This document shows, piece by piece, positions 34,575 to 44,105 of a stretch of DNA of 64,000 nucleotides. The stretch spans positions 5,518,001 to 5,582,000 of the forward strand of contig NZ_CP109907.1 of the NCBI RefSeq assembly GCF_033097525.1. The letters run 5' to 3'. A program made the translations under genes and the position numbers. How positions within the stretch are numbered: position 1 is the first letter of the stretch; each line of letters opens with the position of its first letter. The notes below the pieces were generated by a model. That model worked only from the letters and a program-made list of their open reading frames with translations. It made no database searches and had not been told where the DNA came from. The stretch comes from Sphingobacterium sp. UGAL515B_05. GTDB lineage: Bacteria > Bacteroidota > Bacteroidia > Sphingobacteriales > Sphingobacteriaceae.

Positions 34575-35114
34575 ATGGGAACCGTGAAATCACAAGCATT
34601 GGTCAAATGGTTTGATCGAAATTTCGATTTAGATATAGACAATTATCGTTACGAAGATAGCCTAACGCGCCTCGCATATTTTCCGGTAATTTTAAAACAA
34701 TTACTGGAAAACTGTCGTAAATCAATTGCAACAGTGAAGGTTGTAGGTAAATGGTCTATTCACGAAAATATAGGACATTTGATCCTTTTAGAAAAACTCT
34801 GGAGCAGTAGGTTTCAGGATATAAAAGGAGGAAATCAAAATATGTCATCCGCTGACTTAAACAATTTCGCTACTGATCAGGCTTCTTTCAATAAATATCC
34901 GCTCAACAATCTCACTAAAAGTCTGGTACATGAACGAGATCAGACCATTGCACTATTACAAAATATGAATGAAGAAGATTTTCTGAAGACTAGTATACAT
35001 CCGAGGTTAAATCGACCAATGTCAATCTTAGAGCTAATGCATTTTGTGTCCGAACATGATACAAATCATATGCGGTCCATGCTATTCATTATAGCTAACA
35101 CAGAAAACAATTAA
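34575..35114 (+). CDS. DinB-superfamily protein
   Basis: 179 residues, helical. It carries WSIHENIGHLILLEKLWSSR and a late FVSEHDTNHMRSMLFII, the H...H-x-x-x-H metal pattern of DinB/YfiT-like proteins. Several relatives transfer low-molecular-weight thiols onto toxic compounds. It follows the VOC gene by 106 bp on the same strand, in a block with a drug exporter and TetR regulator, so a detoxification role is plausible but inferred. Confidence 0.85.
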   Translation: MGTVKSQALVKWFDRNFDLDIDNYRYEDSLTRLAYFPVILKQLLENCRKSIATVKVVGKWSIHENIGHLILLEKLWSSRFQDIKGGNQNMSSADLNNFATDQASFNKYPLNNLTKSLVHERDQTIALLQNMNEEDFLKTSIHPRLNRPMSILELMHFVSEHDTNHMRSMLFIIANTENN

Positions 35115-35210
35115 TTTTTAACAACAAAAAGATTGGCTATTTATTTGAAATAATATACTGCCCGTCTTACTGTATATCTATTTAACTAAAAACCTGGCAA
35201 AACATTACAT

Positions 35211-35683
35211 ATGAAAAAGTTATCAATACTTGATTATCTTAATAAGATGATCAAAAAAGAGCTTATCAGAGATATGTACACGCACATGCAATATCCAACT
35301 GCAATATCAAACACCCCAGGTATGATGGTCAAGGAAATAGGATTGGGTACAGCGACAGTGGAAATAGACACGAAAAAAGAACAACATAGCAATCAGCAAG
35401 GAACTATCCATGGTGGATTGATATGCGAATTGGCAGATGCAGCAATAGGAACGGCTCATTCAACTTTATCAAGACAGGCGAATCCTTTACCAGTGTGGAA
35501 CTGAAAATCAATTTTTATAGGCCGGTTTTTGAAGGTATACTTATAGCCAAAGCCTCAGCCCTACAAAATGGAAAAAATTTGAGTCATTATCAATGTGAGA
35601 TTTTTTGCAGTGACGGAAAAAAAGCAGCCATGAAAATCAGTACAGTGATGACCTTAAAAGGTGAAAAAGCGAAGGGACGTTAG
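35211..35683 (+). pseudogene. PaaI-type hotdog thioesterase gene split by one-base frameshift
   Basis: The first frame (MKKLSILDYLNKMIKKELIRD...) holds the catalytic-region motif QQGTIHGGLICELADAAIGTA and ends falsely as SRQANPLPVWN at 35504. The other frame continues the family sequence as FIKTGESFTSVELKINFYRP, GKNLSHYQCEIFCSDGKKAA and MKISTVMTLKG to 35683. Restoring one base near 35468-35473 gives one protein of about 157 residues, the usual PaaI length. As read here it cannot make an intact enzyme. PaaI-type enzymes hydrolyse acyl-CoA thioesters. Confidence 0.88.
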
Positions 35684-35721
35684 TTTATTTATTCCCATAA
35701 CATTAAATTAGAATAATATTC

Positions 35722-36570
35722 ATGAATAAAACAGTTTTTAAAACTCAAGAAGGAAAAAATAAGATTATCCGTGCGTACGATGATACAATCAATAGTGCAT
35801 CATTGCCATTGAAAACCTATATGGTTCAAACAACTTTTGGCGACACCTATTTTTTGGAGTCAGGCAGTCAGCATCAAGAAATCCTAATCTTATTACATGG
35901 TGCATCTTCAAATGCAACCTCATGGTTGTCGGATATAGCCGAGTATTCAAAACAATATCGGGTAATCGCTATAGATATTCTCGGCGAAGCAGGAAAGAGC
36001 GCTGAAAACAGGCCATCTTATAAAACTACAGACTTTGCAGATTGGTTAAAAGAGATTTTCGACAAACTCAATCTGAGCAAGGCAACTATAATTGGCTTAT
36101 CACAAGGAGGTTGGCTAGCATTACGATTTGCAATAAGCTATCCGATATTAGTCGACCGACTTATTTTGCTGACACCAGCCGGAATAATTCCGACAAAAAA
36201 AACATTCATTATAAAAGCCCTTTTCTATAGTCTATTGGGAAAAAAGGGCCGTATCTTGATCAATAGATTGGTATTAGGAATCCAATCTGTGGACAGTAAG
36301 ATTGTTGCATTTATGGATTTAATACAAAGCAATTTCAATGCGAGGATAGAAAAAGAGTATATTTTTTCAGACGCTGAACTGGACAATTTAACGATGCCGG
36401 TTTTATTTATTGGTGGGGATCAGGATGTAATCCGCTCGACACAGGATATTACTGTAAGATTGGAAAATATACTTAGTGACTTTACAGCAATCACAATTCC
36501 ACAGATGGGACATGTATTGTTTGGCCTAACAAAGCAAATATCCCCTTATCTAAAAAAGACAAGACGCTAA
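35722..36570 (+). CDS. alpha/beta hydrolase
   Basis: 282 residues. The oxyanion region is LILLHGASSNATSW, the nucleophile elbow is GLSQGGW (Ser), an acid candidate is in FIGGDQDVIRST, and the His is in MGHVLFGL near the end. Signal peptide absent, so it is cytoplasmic. The substrate is unknown; esterase or lactonase-type chemistry is usual. It follows the thioesterase gene by 38 bp and precedes a metallo-hydrolase by 17 bp, so the three are probably one transcript. Confidence 0.88.
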   Translation: MNKTVFKTQEGKNKIIRAYDDTINSASLPLKTYMVQTTFGDTYFLESGSQHQEILILLHGASSNATSWLSDIAEYSKQYRVIAIDILGEAGKSAENRPSYKTTDFADWLKEIFDKLNLSKATIIGLSQGGWLALRFAISYPILVDRLILLTPAGIIPTKKTFIIKALFYSLLGKKGRILINRLVLGIQSVDSKIVAFMDLIQSNFNARIEKEYIFSDAELDNLTMPVLFIGGDQDVIRSTQDITVRLENILSDFTAITIPQMGHVLFGLTKQISPYLKKTRR

Positions 36571-36587
36571 TTAAACGTACGATAAGA

Positions 36588-37487
36588 ATGAGTTCACGTA
36601 TAAACTACAGTCACCTCAAAATTCCCTTTGACACATTGGAGCTCTATATTCTTTCCGATGGATTTTTTGATATTGGCCCCTATCAGCCTATCATTGCACC
36701 GGATATTTCAATTACGGATCTTCAAAAAGAATTAAACCGTCTTCGTTTACCAATGAGCATTTACGAAGCCCCTATAAACGTGATGCTCATCAAAAAGAAC
36801 GATCAACTGATTTTAGTGGATACCGGTGAAGGATTTTACGATAAACAAAACGCGGGAAAATTAGTTTATAGCCTGGAAAGCGCAGGGTTTCGTACTACAG
36901 ATATTTCTGATGTATTGATCACCCATAGTCATCGAGACCATATTGGTGGTATTTTAACCGAAGACGGAAGTTTAGCATTCCCAAATGCGAGATTTTACAT
37001 TTCGCGAGCTGAAATAGAATTTTGGTTCGGAAGCCATCCAGATTTTTCAGCTAGCTTAAGACCCGAATTTGGCAACTCGTCCATATCCATGGTACGGCGG
37101 ATACTCGGCACTATTATGTCTCGTTTGGAGCTATTTGATGCTGGGGATGAACTGTTCTCATGCATTAAAACTCTGGCTGCTCCGGGGCATACCCCTGGGC
37201 ACATTATATTTACTGTTTTCTCCGATCAATTGTCTATTACGCATCTGGTAGATCTGGTTCATAGCCCTTTATTGATTGCAAATCCAATGTGGGGCACCCA
37301 ATGGGATGTTAATTTTTCATTAGGTAACATCAGTAGAAAAGATATACTTGAACAATGCTATAATCAAAACAGTCTAGTTTGCGCTTCCCATCTTCCCTGG
37401 CCTGGAATAGGCTATATCAATCGCGTCCATGACCAATATCAATGGATTCCAAAGCCTTATAATTCACCCCTGGTCCTTAATTTGTAA
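36588..37487 (+). CDS. MBL-fold metallo-hydrolase (lactonase-like)
   Basis: 299 residues. The metal motif is VLITHSHRDHIGGIL (HxHxDH), followed by AAPGHTPGHIIFTVFSD (third His) and ITHLVDLVHSP for later ligands. This is the glyoxalase-II/quorum-lactonase-like branch of the fold, but the substrate is unknown. The start ATG at 36588 follows the hydrolase stop by 17 bp. The next gene is convergent. Confidence 0.88.
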   Translation: MSSRINYSHLKIPFDTLELYILSDGFFDIGPYQPIIAPDISITDLQKELNRLRLPMSIYEAPINVMLIKKNDQLILVDTGEGFYDKQNAGKLVYSLESAGFRTTDISDVLITHSHRDHIGGILTEDGSLAFPNARFYISRAEIEFWFGSHPDFSASLRPEFGNSSISMVRRILGTIMSRLELFDAGDELFSCIKTLAAPGHTPGHIIFTVFSDQLSITHLVDLVHSPLLIANPMWGTQWDVNFSLGNISRKDILEQCYNQNSLVCASHLPWPGIGYINRVHDQYQWIPKPYNSPLVLNL

Positions 37488-37499
37488 TCTCGCATTGAA

Positions 37500-38391
37500 T
37501 TATTTAGCGATAAAATCTGAAATATTCTCTATCAGAGAAGGAAACAGCTCCTTTGGTAGAGCGTGTCCCGTGCCATTCTTTAGAATCAGATCGCAATTAT
37601 GTATATTACTTTTTAAATCCGCCGCATGCGCAGCACCAAATAAAGGATCTTGATCGCCGTGTATCATCAATGTTGGTACATCAAGACAATGGAGTACATG
37701 TGGGTTGTACGTATAACTTGCAAGTGCAATGATCTGACGAAAAGCTTTTATCAGAGATGACTTTCGGTATTCGTCTTTGATAATTAGCTCACACTCCTTT
37801 TCCTCATTGAACCGATATCGGTTGTCATAAATCGCTTTCATAAAGTCGACTTTTTCTTTTATGAAGATTTGCCTATCACCTTGAAAACTTGTGGTTGAGT
37901 TTGTTAGTTTTCTTATCATTGCGTCATCAACTTTTGGGAGAGTAGGATTAAAAGATGAGGACATAAATAAAATCAATGTATTGGTCAGTTCGGGATATTT
38001 ATATGCAAATAACTGTGCAATGATACCACCCATCGACCGTCCGACAATATGTGCGCGTTGGATGCCGAATGCATGCAGCAGATCTCTTATGTCGTCGGCC
38101 ATATCTATTAAAGAATAAGGAGCAGCGTGTTTTCCGGGCTGCTGCAAAAAATCGTCTAGGGAAGAACTATGGCGGTCGTTGCCACTATCGGAAATAAGAG
38201 TACTTTTTTCCGCAGTCTCTATTATCGAAGCGGAGCACACGAAATCCTTCTTCTGCAAGCTTATTACAAAATCAGAGTTCCCAACGGGTCATTTGGGTAT
38301 TTAACCCACTGACCAAGACAATAGTTTCTTTATTTTTTTCGCCAAATATTTCATAATAGATGACAGTATTTTTCAGCTCAATATATTCCAT
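37500..38391 (-). pseudogene. alpha/beta hydrolase gene broken near its N-terminus (nonsense plus frameshift)
   Basis: The ATG at 38391 opens MEYIELKNTVIYYEIFGEKN and VLVSGLNTQMTRWEL, but TGA follows at 38272-38274. The same frame then reads FCNKLAEEGFRVLRFDNRDCGK, and the remainder (STLISDSGNDRHSSSLDDFL onward) is in another frame after an extra base in the A-run (T6 at 38204-38209 on plus). The rest is intact to 37500 and includes the nucleophile elbow VGRSMGGI, the Asp region IHGDQDPLFG and the final His in GTGHALPK. With two independent lesions, the gene is probably dead. Confidence 0.85.
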
Positions 38392-38512
38392 ATATAATTT
38401 ACAATGATTGCAATTTCCAAAGACAAAAGTCTTGAGTCCTAGATAGGACTAAACAATGTTCTGTCTAAAAACTCAGTTTTTCTTTATTTTTTGTCTATAG
38501 GCAAATTAATGT

Positions 38513-38926
38513 TTAGAGATCACCGCCTAAGACCTTTAGCTGGTTCGAAAAATTTTTTAGATCTTTTGTCCCTATCCCATCTAACAGCTTTTTGGAGATG
38601 TATTCGGCTGTAACGCTCGCCTCCTTATAAACCTTATCTCCGACAGTACTGAGCTTGACGTAGCTTACGCGAGCATCCCTTTCATTACTGTCCTTTTCAA
38701 CAAGTCCTATTTTTTCCATAGGTGAGATAATGCGCGTAATCCCTGATGCAGTTAAACCGGTATTTTCGGCCAAGTCTATCCGCTTTAAACGGTTGCCAGG
38801 GGCTTTGCTTAAAATATGCAGTATCATAAAGTCTGTAAGACTTATTCCATGCAGGCTCAAACCGTCAAATTTCTTGACAAGGACAGATTGAACTTTTATA
38901 ATGTTGAGAATCGTATTTATTTCCAT
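38513..38926 (-). CDS. MarR-family transcriptional regulator
   Basis: 137 residues from the ATG at 38926 (MEINTILNIIKVQSVLVKKF). The winged HTH is NRLKRIDLAENTGLTASGITRIISPMEKIGLVEKDSNERDARVSYVKLS, including the DxRxxxV wing. It is single-copy here with no tightly linked target. A perfect 42-bp palindrome directly upstream (38934-38975) is its likely operator. Confidence 0.92.
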   Translation of the reverse strand: MEINTILNIIKVQSVLVKKFDGLSLHGISLTDFMILHILSKAPGNRLKRIDLAENTGLTASGITRIISPMEKIGLVEKDSNERDARVSYVKLSTVGDKVYKEASVTAEYISKKLLDGIGTKDLKNFSNQLKVLGGDL

Positions 38927-38933
38927 GACCAAA

Positions 38934-38975
38934 ATATTTGCAATATATTTGACTATTCAAATATATTGCAAATAT
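38934..38975. promoter_or_regulatory. perfect 42-bp palindrome, likely MarR operator
   Basis: 19-bp arms (ATATTTGCAATATATTTGA and its exact complement) around the 4-base spacer CTAT. It ends 8 bp from the marR start codon and so covers the expected promoter and ribosome site. Confidence 0.82.
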
Positions 38976-39013
38976 ACAAGTTTTTTTTAATAGGTCACGA
39001 AGCAATACTTTTT

Positions 39014-39444
39014 CTATGATTTAATCTTAAAGGTATATTTGTAATTCAGATTGAAATTATAGCGTTTGGTATTCTGTCCGTAATAGTCGTTGACAGCATC
39101 AAGGCTTTCCTCAATGGTGGTGTGGGGGATTGTTGCAATAGCTGTAGCGGTATTGGTTAGACCTCCACCAAAGATAAAATTGCCATTTACAAAAAAACCA
39201 ACTGTATTCTTTTCGTCAATAAAATAGTCCACACCAGTCTGGGCAGCCATTTTCTGAAGTTTGTCCACATCGATCATATAGCTGTCATAGAACTTTCCAT
39301 TTTTTAGCTGGCGATCATTGTAATACCCCAATGTATGATTATATGTTCCAAAAACATTAATCTTGTTAACTCGATAGTTAAAGGCAAGGTTTTCCAATTG
39401 TTTGGGACTGATTCCATAGGCAAAAGCTGTGGAAATGCTTCCAT
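39014..39444 (-). pseudogene. fragment of an outer-membrane beta-barrel protein (TonB-dependent receptor-like)
   Basis: The frame reads GSISTAFAYGISPKQLENLA, then INVFGTYNHTLGYYNDRQL, and FNLNYKYTFKIKS before a stop. The alternating beta-strand pattern with RYNFNLNYKYT is typical of the OMP_b-brl family in Bacteroidota, whose members are about 800 residues. Only 143 codons remain, without signal peptide, plug or barrel end. An in-frame stop closes it upstream at 39445. Confidence 0.7.
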
Positions 39445-39582
39445 TTTATCCTTTTGTCTAATTTTTCTTGGTTTTTATATTGATTATACCAGGCGCTCCA
39501 GTGGCAAGAATATTCCAATTAATAAGAATTTTTATATGGAAGTCCTTCGGTTTATAATAAAATCTTTTTTTCTCAAGATTAT

Positions 39583-41136
39583 TTATCGTTGCTCTGAATG
39601 GTTTTTGTCAGCCTTACGATCAAACATAACCGGTTTTTCGCTACCGTCCAATAGAATTCCTATACCTTGAATCTGACCGTCCACATCGCTAAAAAAGTTA
39701 AATAAAAGATTACTTGGTTCTGTATCCACTACGCCATTTTTATCTACTAAATGTGGGTCAAAAACGTCATAATGTCGATGTAGAAGGATAACTTTCTCAT
39801 ACCCCAGCTCACTGTACAAGTGACTATCTTTGAGCTTTATCTCAATAATTCCATAAGCGGGATTTTCAAAAGAACCAATGTATTGTTTTAAGGGATGGGA
39901 AGCTTTCGTCGATGGAACAGGTAACTTTTCTACTTCTTTTTTTACCTGACGCAACGAGTCGATTTCTGCCTTTTTCTCTCCATTCCAATCAATTGGATCC
40001 AAGCCCAAAAGTATATCCGAGATAGAATTTCTGACTACCGTGGGAACCCTAGATACGTTTTGATTGGTTAATACGACAATTCCGAGTGTATCTGTTGGAA
40101 AAAATGATACGTTTGCAGAAAATCCGTTTATATTGCCACCATGTTCTACTTGATAATGCCCTCTATAGGACCCAATCATCCAACCTAAGCCATAGTTAGA
40201 GAGGAAAACATCTTTATGCTTGTCAGGTAAACCAGCATCCATCACCATCTGAGAACTTGCAGCCTCCTTTATATAATCTGTCGGAAGTATTTCCTTCCCA
40301 TTAAAATAACCTTGGTTGAGCCAAACCTTGAGCCAATTAGACATGTCGCTCACACTGCTGTTGATGCTTCCTGCAGGCCCCATACCATTAATATTATAAT
40401 AATCAATCTGTTTTATCGTATTGTCTTTAGAAAGTGAATAGGGCAAAGAAACATCACTATCCCGCTGAAATGCTAGAATATCGGTATTGGAACGCGTCAT
40501 TTGTAGGGGCGTAAAAAACTTTTCTTGAATATTCTGTTCCCATGTTTTACCGCTTAGTCGCTCTACAATCATTCCTTGCGCAAGGTACATAAAGTTGTTA
40601 TAGAACCATTTCATTCGCAGGCCTGAACTCGGTTTCATAAATCTGACCCTCGTAATCAGCCTATCTCTATTTTTGCTATTGAACAGAAACCAAGATAAAT
40701 CATAGCGGGACAACCCAGTCCTATGCGCCATCAAGTCCTTAAGAACAATTTGATTGTCCATTTCATCATTGTAAAACTTTAATGCTGGCAATAAAGCTAC
40801 TGCTCTGTCCTCAAATGTCAGTTTGCCATCCTTTCTCAACAAACCTAATAATGAAGCGGTAAAAGCTTTGGAGCTTGAACCTATGGCAAAAAGAGTATTC
40901 GGTGTGACCGGTTTTTTCTGAGCGAAATCGCGATAGCCAAATCCCTTACTATAAATTACGTTATCACCTTTTACAACAGCGACGGCGAAGCCTGCTACAT
41001 GATGATCTTTTAAAACGCGGTCAAGTATTGAATCAATTGCTGCAAATTGATCTTTCGGCTCAATTATTTTCCCAACTTGAGAAAATAACGATAGAGAAAA
41101 CAAAAAGCCCAAAATAAAGGTTATCAGGAGTTTCAT
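39583..41136 (-). CDS. serine hydrolase, class C beta-lactamase-like
   Basis: 517 residues with a signal peptide (MKLLITFILGFLFSLSLFSQ). The beta-lactamase/PBP fold motifs are present: AIGSSSKAFTASLLG (SxxK), WFYNNFMYLAQGM (YxN) and VEHGGNINGFSA (HxG). A C-terminal DUF3471-like domain follows (about 410-505). Members are esterases, D-aminopeptidases or peptidases; no lactamase activity can be assumed. It acts outside the cytoplasm. It stands alone. Confidence 0.9.
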   Translation of the reverse strand: MKLLITFILGFLFSLSLFSQVGKIIEPKDQFAAIDSILDRVLKDHHVAGFAVAVVKGDNVIYSKGFGYRDFAQKKPVTPNTLFAIGSSSKAFTASLLGLLRKDGKLTFEDRAVALLPALKFYNDEMDNQIVLKDLMAHRTGLSRYDLSWFLFNSKNRDRLITRVRFMKPSSGLRMKWFYNNFMYLAQGMIVERLSGKTWEQNIQEKFFTPLQMTRSNTDILAFQRDSDVSLPYSLSKDNTIKQIDYYNINGMGPAGSINSSVSDMSNWLKVWLNQGYFNGKEILPTDYIKEAASSQMVMDAGLPDKHKDVFLSNYGLGWMIGSYRGHYQVEHGGNINGFSANVSFFPTDTLGIVVLTNQNVSRVPTVVRNSISDILLGLDPIDWNGEKKAEIDSLRQVKKEVEKLPVPSTKASHPLKQYIGSFENPAYGIIEIKLKDSHLYSELGYEKVILLHRHYDVFDPHLVDKNGVVDTEPSNLLFNFFSDVDGQIQGIGILLDGSEKPVMFDRKADKNHSEQR

Positions 41137-41520
41137 ACCAAATGGGAATTTATACGAAAATACTTATTCAACTTGATTTCCACAAACGTTCTCCTCTTTC
41201 CCTTTCTGACTGCAACACAGTTAGGATTTTTCTCCAAAAATGAAAGAAAAATGCAAGGTGCTTCAATCTATTCCAAATTATAGAAATATTGACCTCTAAG
41301 TATCAATTGTATCATTTTAATAGAGTTATGTTAGATTCCCAGAGAACAGAAAAGATACCCAATAAAAGTCAATTTTTCTCCGGTTTTATCAGTGCGTGAT
41401 TGTCGGAAGTCTATGATAGAGAAATTATTGACCCATGTCAATCTTTTTTTTCGAAAAAAAAAAGAACTTAGTTTATATAAAACAAAAGAAACAATAATAA
41501 ACAGAATTAAAAGGCACATT
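41137..41520. other. promoter region between divergent genes
   Basis: No gene. Near the gap start there is a symmetrical run, eight T then CG then ten A (41444-41463), that may bend DNA or act as an upstream element. An open frame running in from 41392 to gap is not a credible extension because the GAPDH protein begins at 41521. Confidence 0.4.
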
Positions 41521-42504
41521 ATGAAAAAAATAGCTATTAATGGATTTGGCCGCATCGGACGTGCCGCTTTAAAAATAATAACAGAAACTACTGACCTTGA
41601 AGTTGTTGGAATCAATGATCTGATGAGTATTGAAAATGCTGCCTATCTGCTTAAATACGACAGTAACTATGGGAGATATGAAAAAGATGTCCGCATCGAG
41701 GGAGATACACTTGTGGTCAATGGAAAAGCTGTTAAATATACAAGCATAAGGGAAATTGAAAAATTACCTTGGAATGATATCCAAGCTGATATCATTATCG
41801 AAAGTACGGGAATTTTCACAAACAAAGCAGATGCAGAAAAACATCTGACCTCTGGAGCAAAATTTGTAGTCATCTCGGGTCCGACCAAAGATACGCCTAC
41901 AGTGGTTCACGGGGTAAATACGGAAGACGGAAGAGTTTCTGTTTTTTCATGCGCAAGCTGTACTACCAACAATATAAGTCCAATAATCGAAATATTAGGC
42001 AGAAGGCTCGGGATAAAAAAGGCAATCTTAAATACCACACACGGATATACGGCTTCACAGGCTCTTGTAGATGCTCCTTCAAAAAAAGAACCGCGTATGG
42101 GAAGAGCGGCAGGAATAAACCTTGCTCCTGCTGCCACAGGTGCTGCAATAGCGACAACCAAAGCACTTCCGCAATACGCGGGAAAATTTGACGGAATCGC
42201 TGTCAGGGTGCCAGTCCCAGTAGGTTCTATATCAGATATTACTTTTATCGCGGAAAGGCCTACTACGATCGAAGAGATCAACCAAATTTTGATCGAAGAA
42301 TCAAAAACCGATCGATATAAAAAGGTACTAACAGTAACAAACGAGCCTTTAGTATCTACCGATATCATCAAAAGCCCATTTGCTTCGACAGTCGATTTGG
42401 AAATGACCAGAGTTGTCGATGGTGATCTAGTAAAAGTGATGGCATGGTATGATAATGAATGGGGATTTACCAACCAAATGATAAGACAAATTCAATCGAT
42501 TTAG
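41521..42504 (+). CDS. gap: glyceraldehyde-3-phosphate dehydrogenase, type I
   Basis: 327 residues from the ATG at 41521 (MKKIAINGFGRIGRAAL), which directly opens the NAD-binding motif. The catalytic Cys is C147 in SCASCTTNN, and HGYTASQ supplies the catalytic His region. The later WYDNEWGFTNQM closes the protein. It oxidises glyceraldehyde 3-phosphate to 1,3-bisphosphoglycerate in glycolysis. Single gene with its own terminator 29 bp downstream. Confidence 0.97.
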   Translation: MKKIAINGFGRIGRAALKIITETTDLEVVGINDLMSIENAAYLLKYDSNYGRYEKDVRIEGDTLVVNGKAVKYTSIREIEKLPWNDIQADIIIESTGIFTNKADAEKHLTSGAKFVVISGPTKDTPTVVHGVNTEDGRVSVFSCASCTTNNISPIIEILGRRLGIKKAILNTTHGYTASQALVDAPSKKEPRMGRAAGINLAPAATGAAIATTKALPQYAGKFDGIAVRVPVPVGSISDITFIAERPTTIEEINQILIEESKTDRYKKVLTVTNEPLVSTDIIKSPFASTVDLEMTRVVDGDLVKVMAWYDNEWGFTNQMIRQIQSI

Positions 42505-42532
42505 AGTGATAACAACGAAAAGTTGGATATAC

Positions 42533-42565
42533 AAGCCCCTTCAATAATTTGAAGGGGCTTTTTTC
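42533..42565 (+). terminator. gap: rho-independent terminator of gap
   Basis: AAGCCCCTTCA (42533-42543) pairs with TGAAGGGGCTT (42550-42560) around a 6-base loop, followed by five more T. It lies between convergent genes. Confidence 0.93.
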
Positions 42566-42587
42566 TAATCAATACGCAGTATATAAG

Positions 42588-43247
42588 CTATTCTTTCGTG
42601 TAATTTGATTTCCCATTTATATCAACTGATCCACCTAGATACTTTGGTTTTCGGTTTCTTATTACGTCCAATACGGCTTTGGTAACCGATAATTTTTCTC
42701 TCAGTGTGTAGTATTTATAACCGGGATAAGCACCTCGGTCCGCACTATAGCCAAATGACTTTATGCCCATTTTGTCGCCTAGATAAAGACATCTGTTTAA
42801 GTGATATTTTTGGGATACCAAGATTGCTGTGTCAATATGAAAGATATGTTTTGCACGATACATGGTCGAATAGCTATCAAAGCCCGCGTAATCGATGTAT
42901 ATTGCTGTGGTATCAACACCATTTTTCTGGCAGTATAATTTCATTACGGTAAGCTCATCGTACTCATCTCTTCCGTTATCTCCCGACAGTAGTATTTTAT
43001 CTACTTTGTTGTTTTTATATAGCGAAATCCCAGCATCCAGCCTATCTTTTAAATACCGACTGGGCTGATCGCCATTTATTCCCGCGCCAAAAATAACAGC
43101 TACTTTAGCTTTGGGCACATCTTTAAGTTCGGTGAAAATCGTCTTTTCTGTTTTGGTCGTTACATTGCGACTAGTTAACAAAACCAAAACCAGTGCTATT
43201 AGGCTTAGGACGATAAGCACTAATATGAACTTTCTTATTTTTTTCAT
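42588..43247 (-). CDS. SanA/YdcF-family (DUF218) membrane protein
   Basis: 219 residues with one N-terminal membrane segment (FILVLIVLSLIALVLVLLTS) and a periplasmic DUF218 domain. The family pattern is visible as AVIFGAGINGDQPSRYLKDRLD, ILLSGDNGRDEYDE and LVSQKYHLNRCLYLG. E. coli SanA takes part in vancomycin resistance at high temperature and cell-envelope barrier function; the exact chemistry of these proteins is not settled. It stands alone. Confidence 0.85.
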   Translation of the reverse strand: MKKIRKFILVLIVLSLIALVLVLLTSRNVTTKTEKTIFTELKDVPKAKVAVIFGAGINGDQPSRYLKDRLDAGISLYKNNKVDKILLSGDNGRDEYDELTVMKLYCQKNGVDTTAIYIDYAGFDSYSTMYRAKHIFHIDTAILVSQKYHLNRCLYLGDKMGIKSFGYSADRGAYPGYKYYTLREKLSVTKAVLDVIRNRKPKYLGGSVDINGKSNYTKE

Positions 43248-43520
43248 CAGTTTAACTTTTCAATGATTCTGCAGGATCATTTTGAACCTAAATTTAGTGG
43301 TAATAACACCAATAAATTGAACTAATTATAATTCGCTGGAAATGAATTATAATTCGCTATATAGAATTTCCTTCTATTCCACCATATTAAAATAGGAATC
43401 ATGTTTCAAGATTACATTTAAGATACTAGTATACCCCACGCTCACGAAGATGGTCGCATTTTTCGTTGGCTATCCATAGCTGGCTTTGAGAATTTTTCTA
43501 TTTCTATACTTTTTTATGAA

Positions 43521-43718
43521 ATGCTCATAACATTGCCATTTTTAATTATATTAATATTAGCTCCGATCGGCTTGTATTATAATTGGAAGAGCTATAAGAC
43601 GAAAGAAGAGCCCAGAAAAAAAAGGACAATGTTCTTTATGGGGCATCTTTTCTTCTGCATGATGATCATTTTAATGTTTGTGTCTGTAATTAAGGGGCTA
43701 ATTGATCATAATTGGTAA
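43521..43718 (+). CDS. small membrane protein of unknown function
   Basis: 65 residues with two hydrophobic segments (LITLPFLIILILAPIGLYY and FFMGHLFFCMMIILMFVSVI) joined by a basic loop (KSYKTKEEPRKKR). An overlapping ATG at 43516 opens only four codons. No family recognised. Confidence 0.5.
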   Translation: MLITLPFLIILILAPIGLYYNWKSYKTKEEPRKKRTMFFMGHLFFCMMIILMFVSVIKGLIDHNW

Positions 43719-44105
43719 AATTAATTTCACTACTGTCCTACAGTATCAAAATAATATTCAATTATCTTTGAAAAATTAGCTTAAACATCAAAATTAAAAA
43801 TATTAAAGTCTTTGTCGATAAGAATATATCTTAGAATACCAATAACATAATAGGCCAAAAGCGATTAAAGACCGCTCCAACCTTCAAAAGCAACTAATGC
43901 CTAAATACAAATTAACAAAAAATACAATGCGTTAGAGACATAAATTAATTCAATCGATTACGCTTTTTTATACATTTAGCTAAATTTAACTTTGTCTAAT
44001 CATTAAGCTCAAATCAGAATCTCCATAGGTTGCTAAATACATTGTTACTTTTAAGTTGGTACGCCACTTAAAAGTAACAATGGGTATAAGCTCAACGACT
44101 ATTTC
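43719..44105. other. intergenic region with a perfect 16-bp inverted repeat
   Basis: AT-rich and without coding frames. Near its right end ATTGTTACTTTTAAGT (44041-44056) and its exact complement (44066-44081) form a stem with a 9-base loop. It lies 25 bp beyond the stop of the leftward gene at 44106 but has no T-run. Confidence 0.55.

Noticed and set aside
39583..41136. antibiotic-degrading beta-lactamase
   Set aside because: The SxxK and YxN motifs show the fold only; the length, DUF3471-like tail and lone position fit an esterase or peptidase.
41392..41520. 43-codon N-terminal extension of gap
   Set aside because: The GAPDH fold starts exactly at the ATG at 41521 with the NAD-binding motif; the extension is low-complexity promoter DNA.
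41907..42473. 188-codon minus-strand frame opposite gap
   Set aside because: It is an antisense shadow of the well-conserved GAPDH frame.
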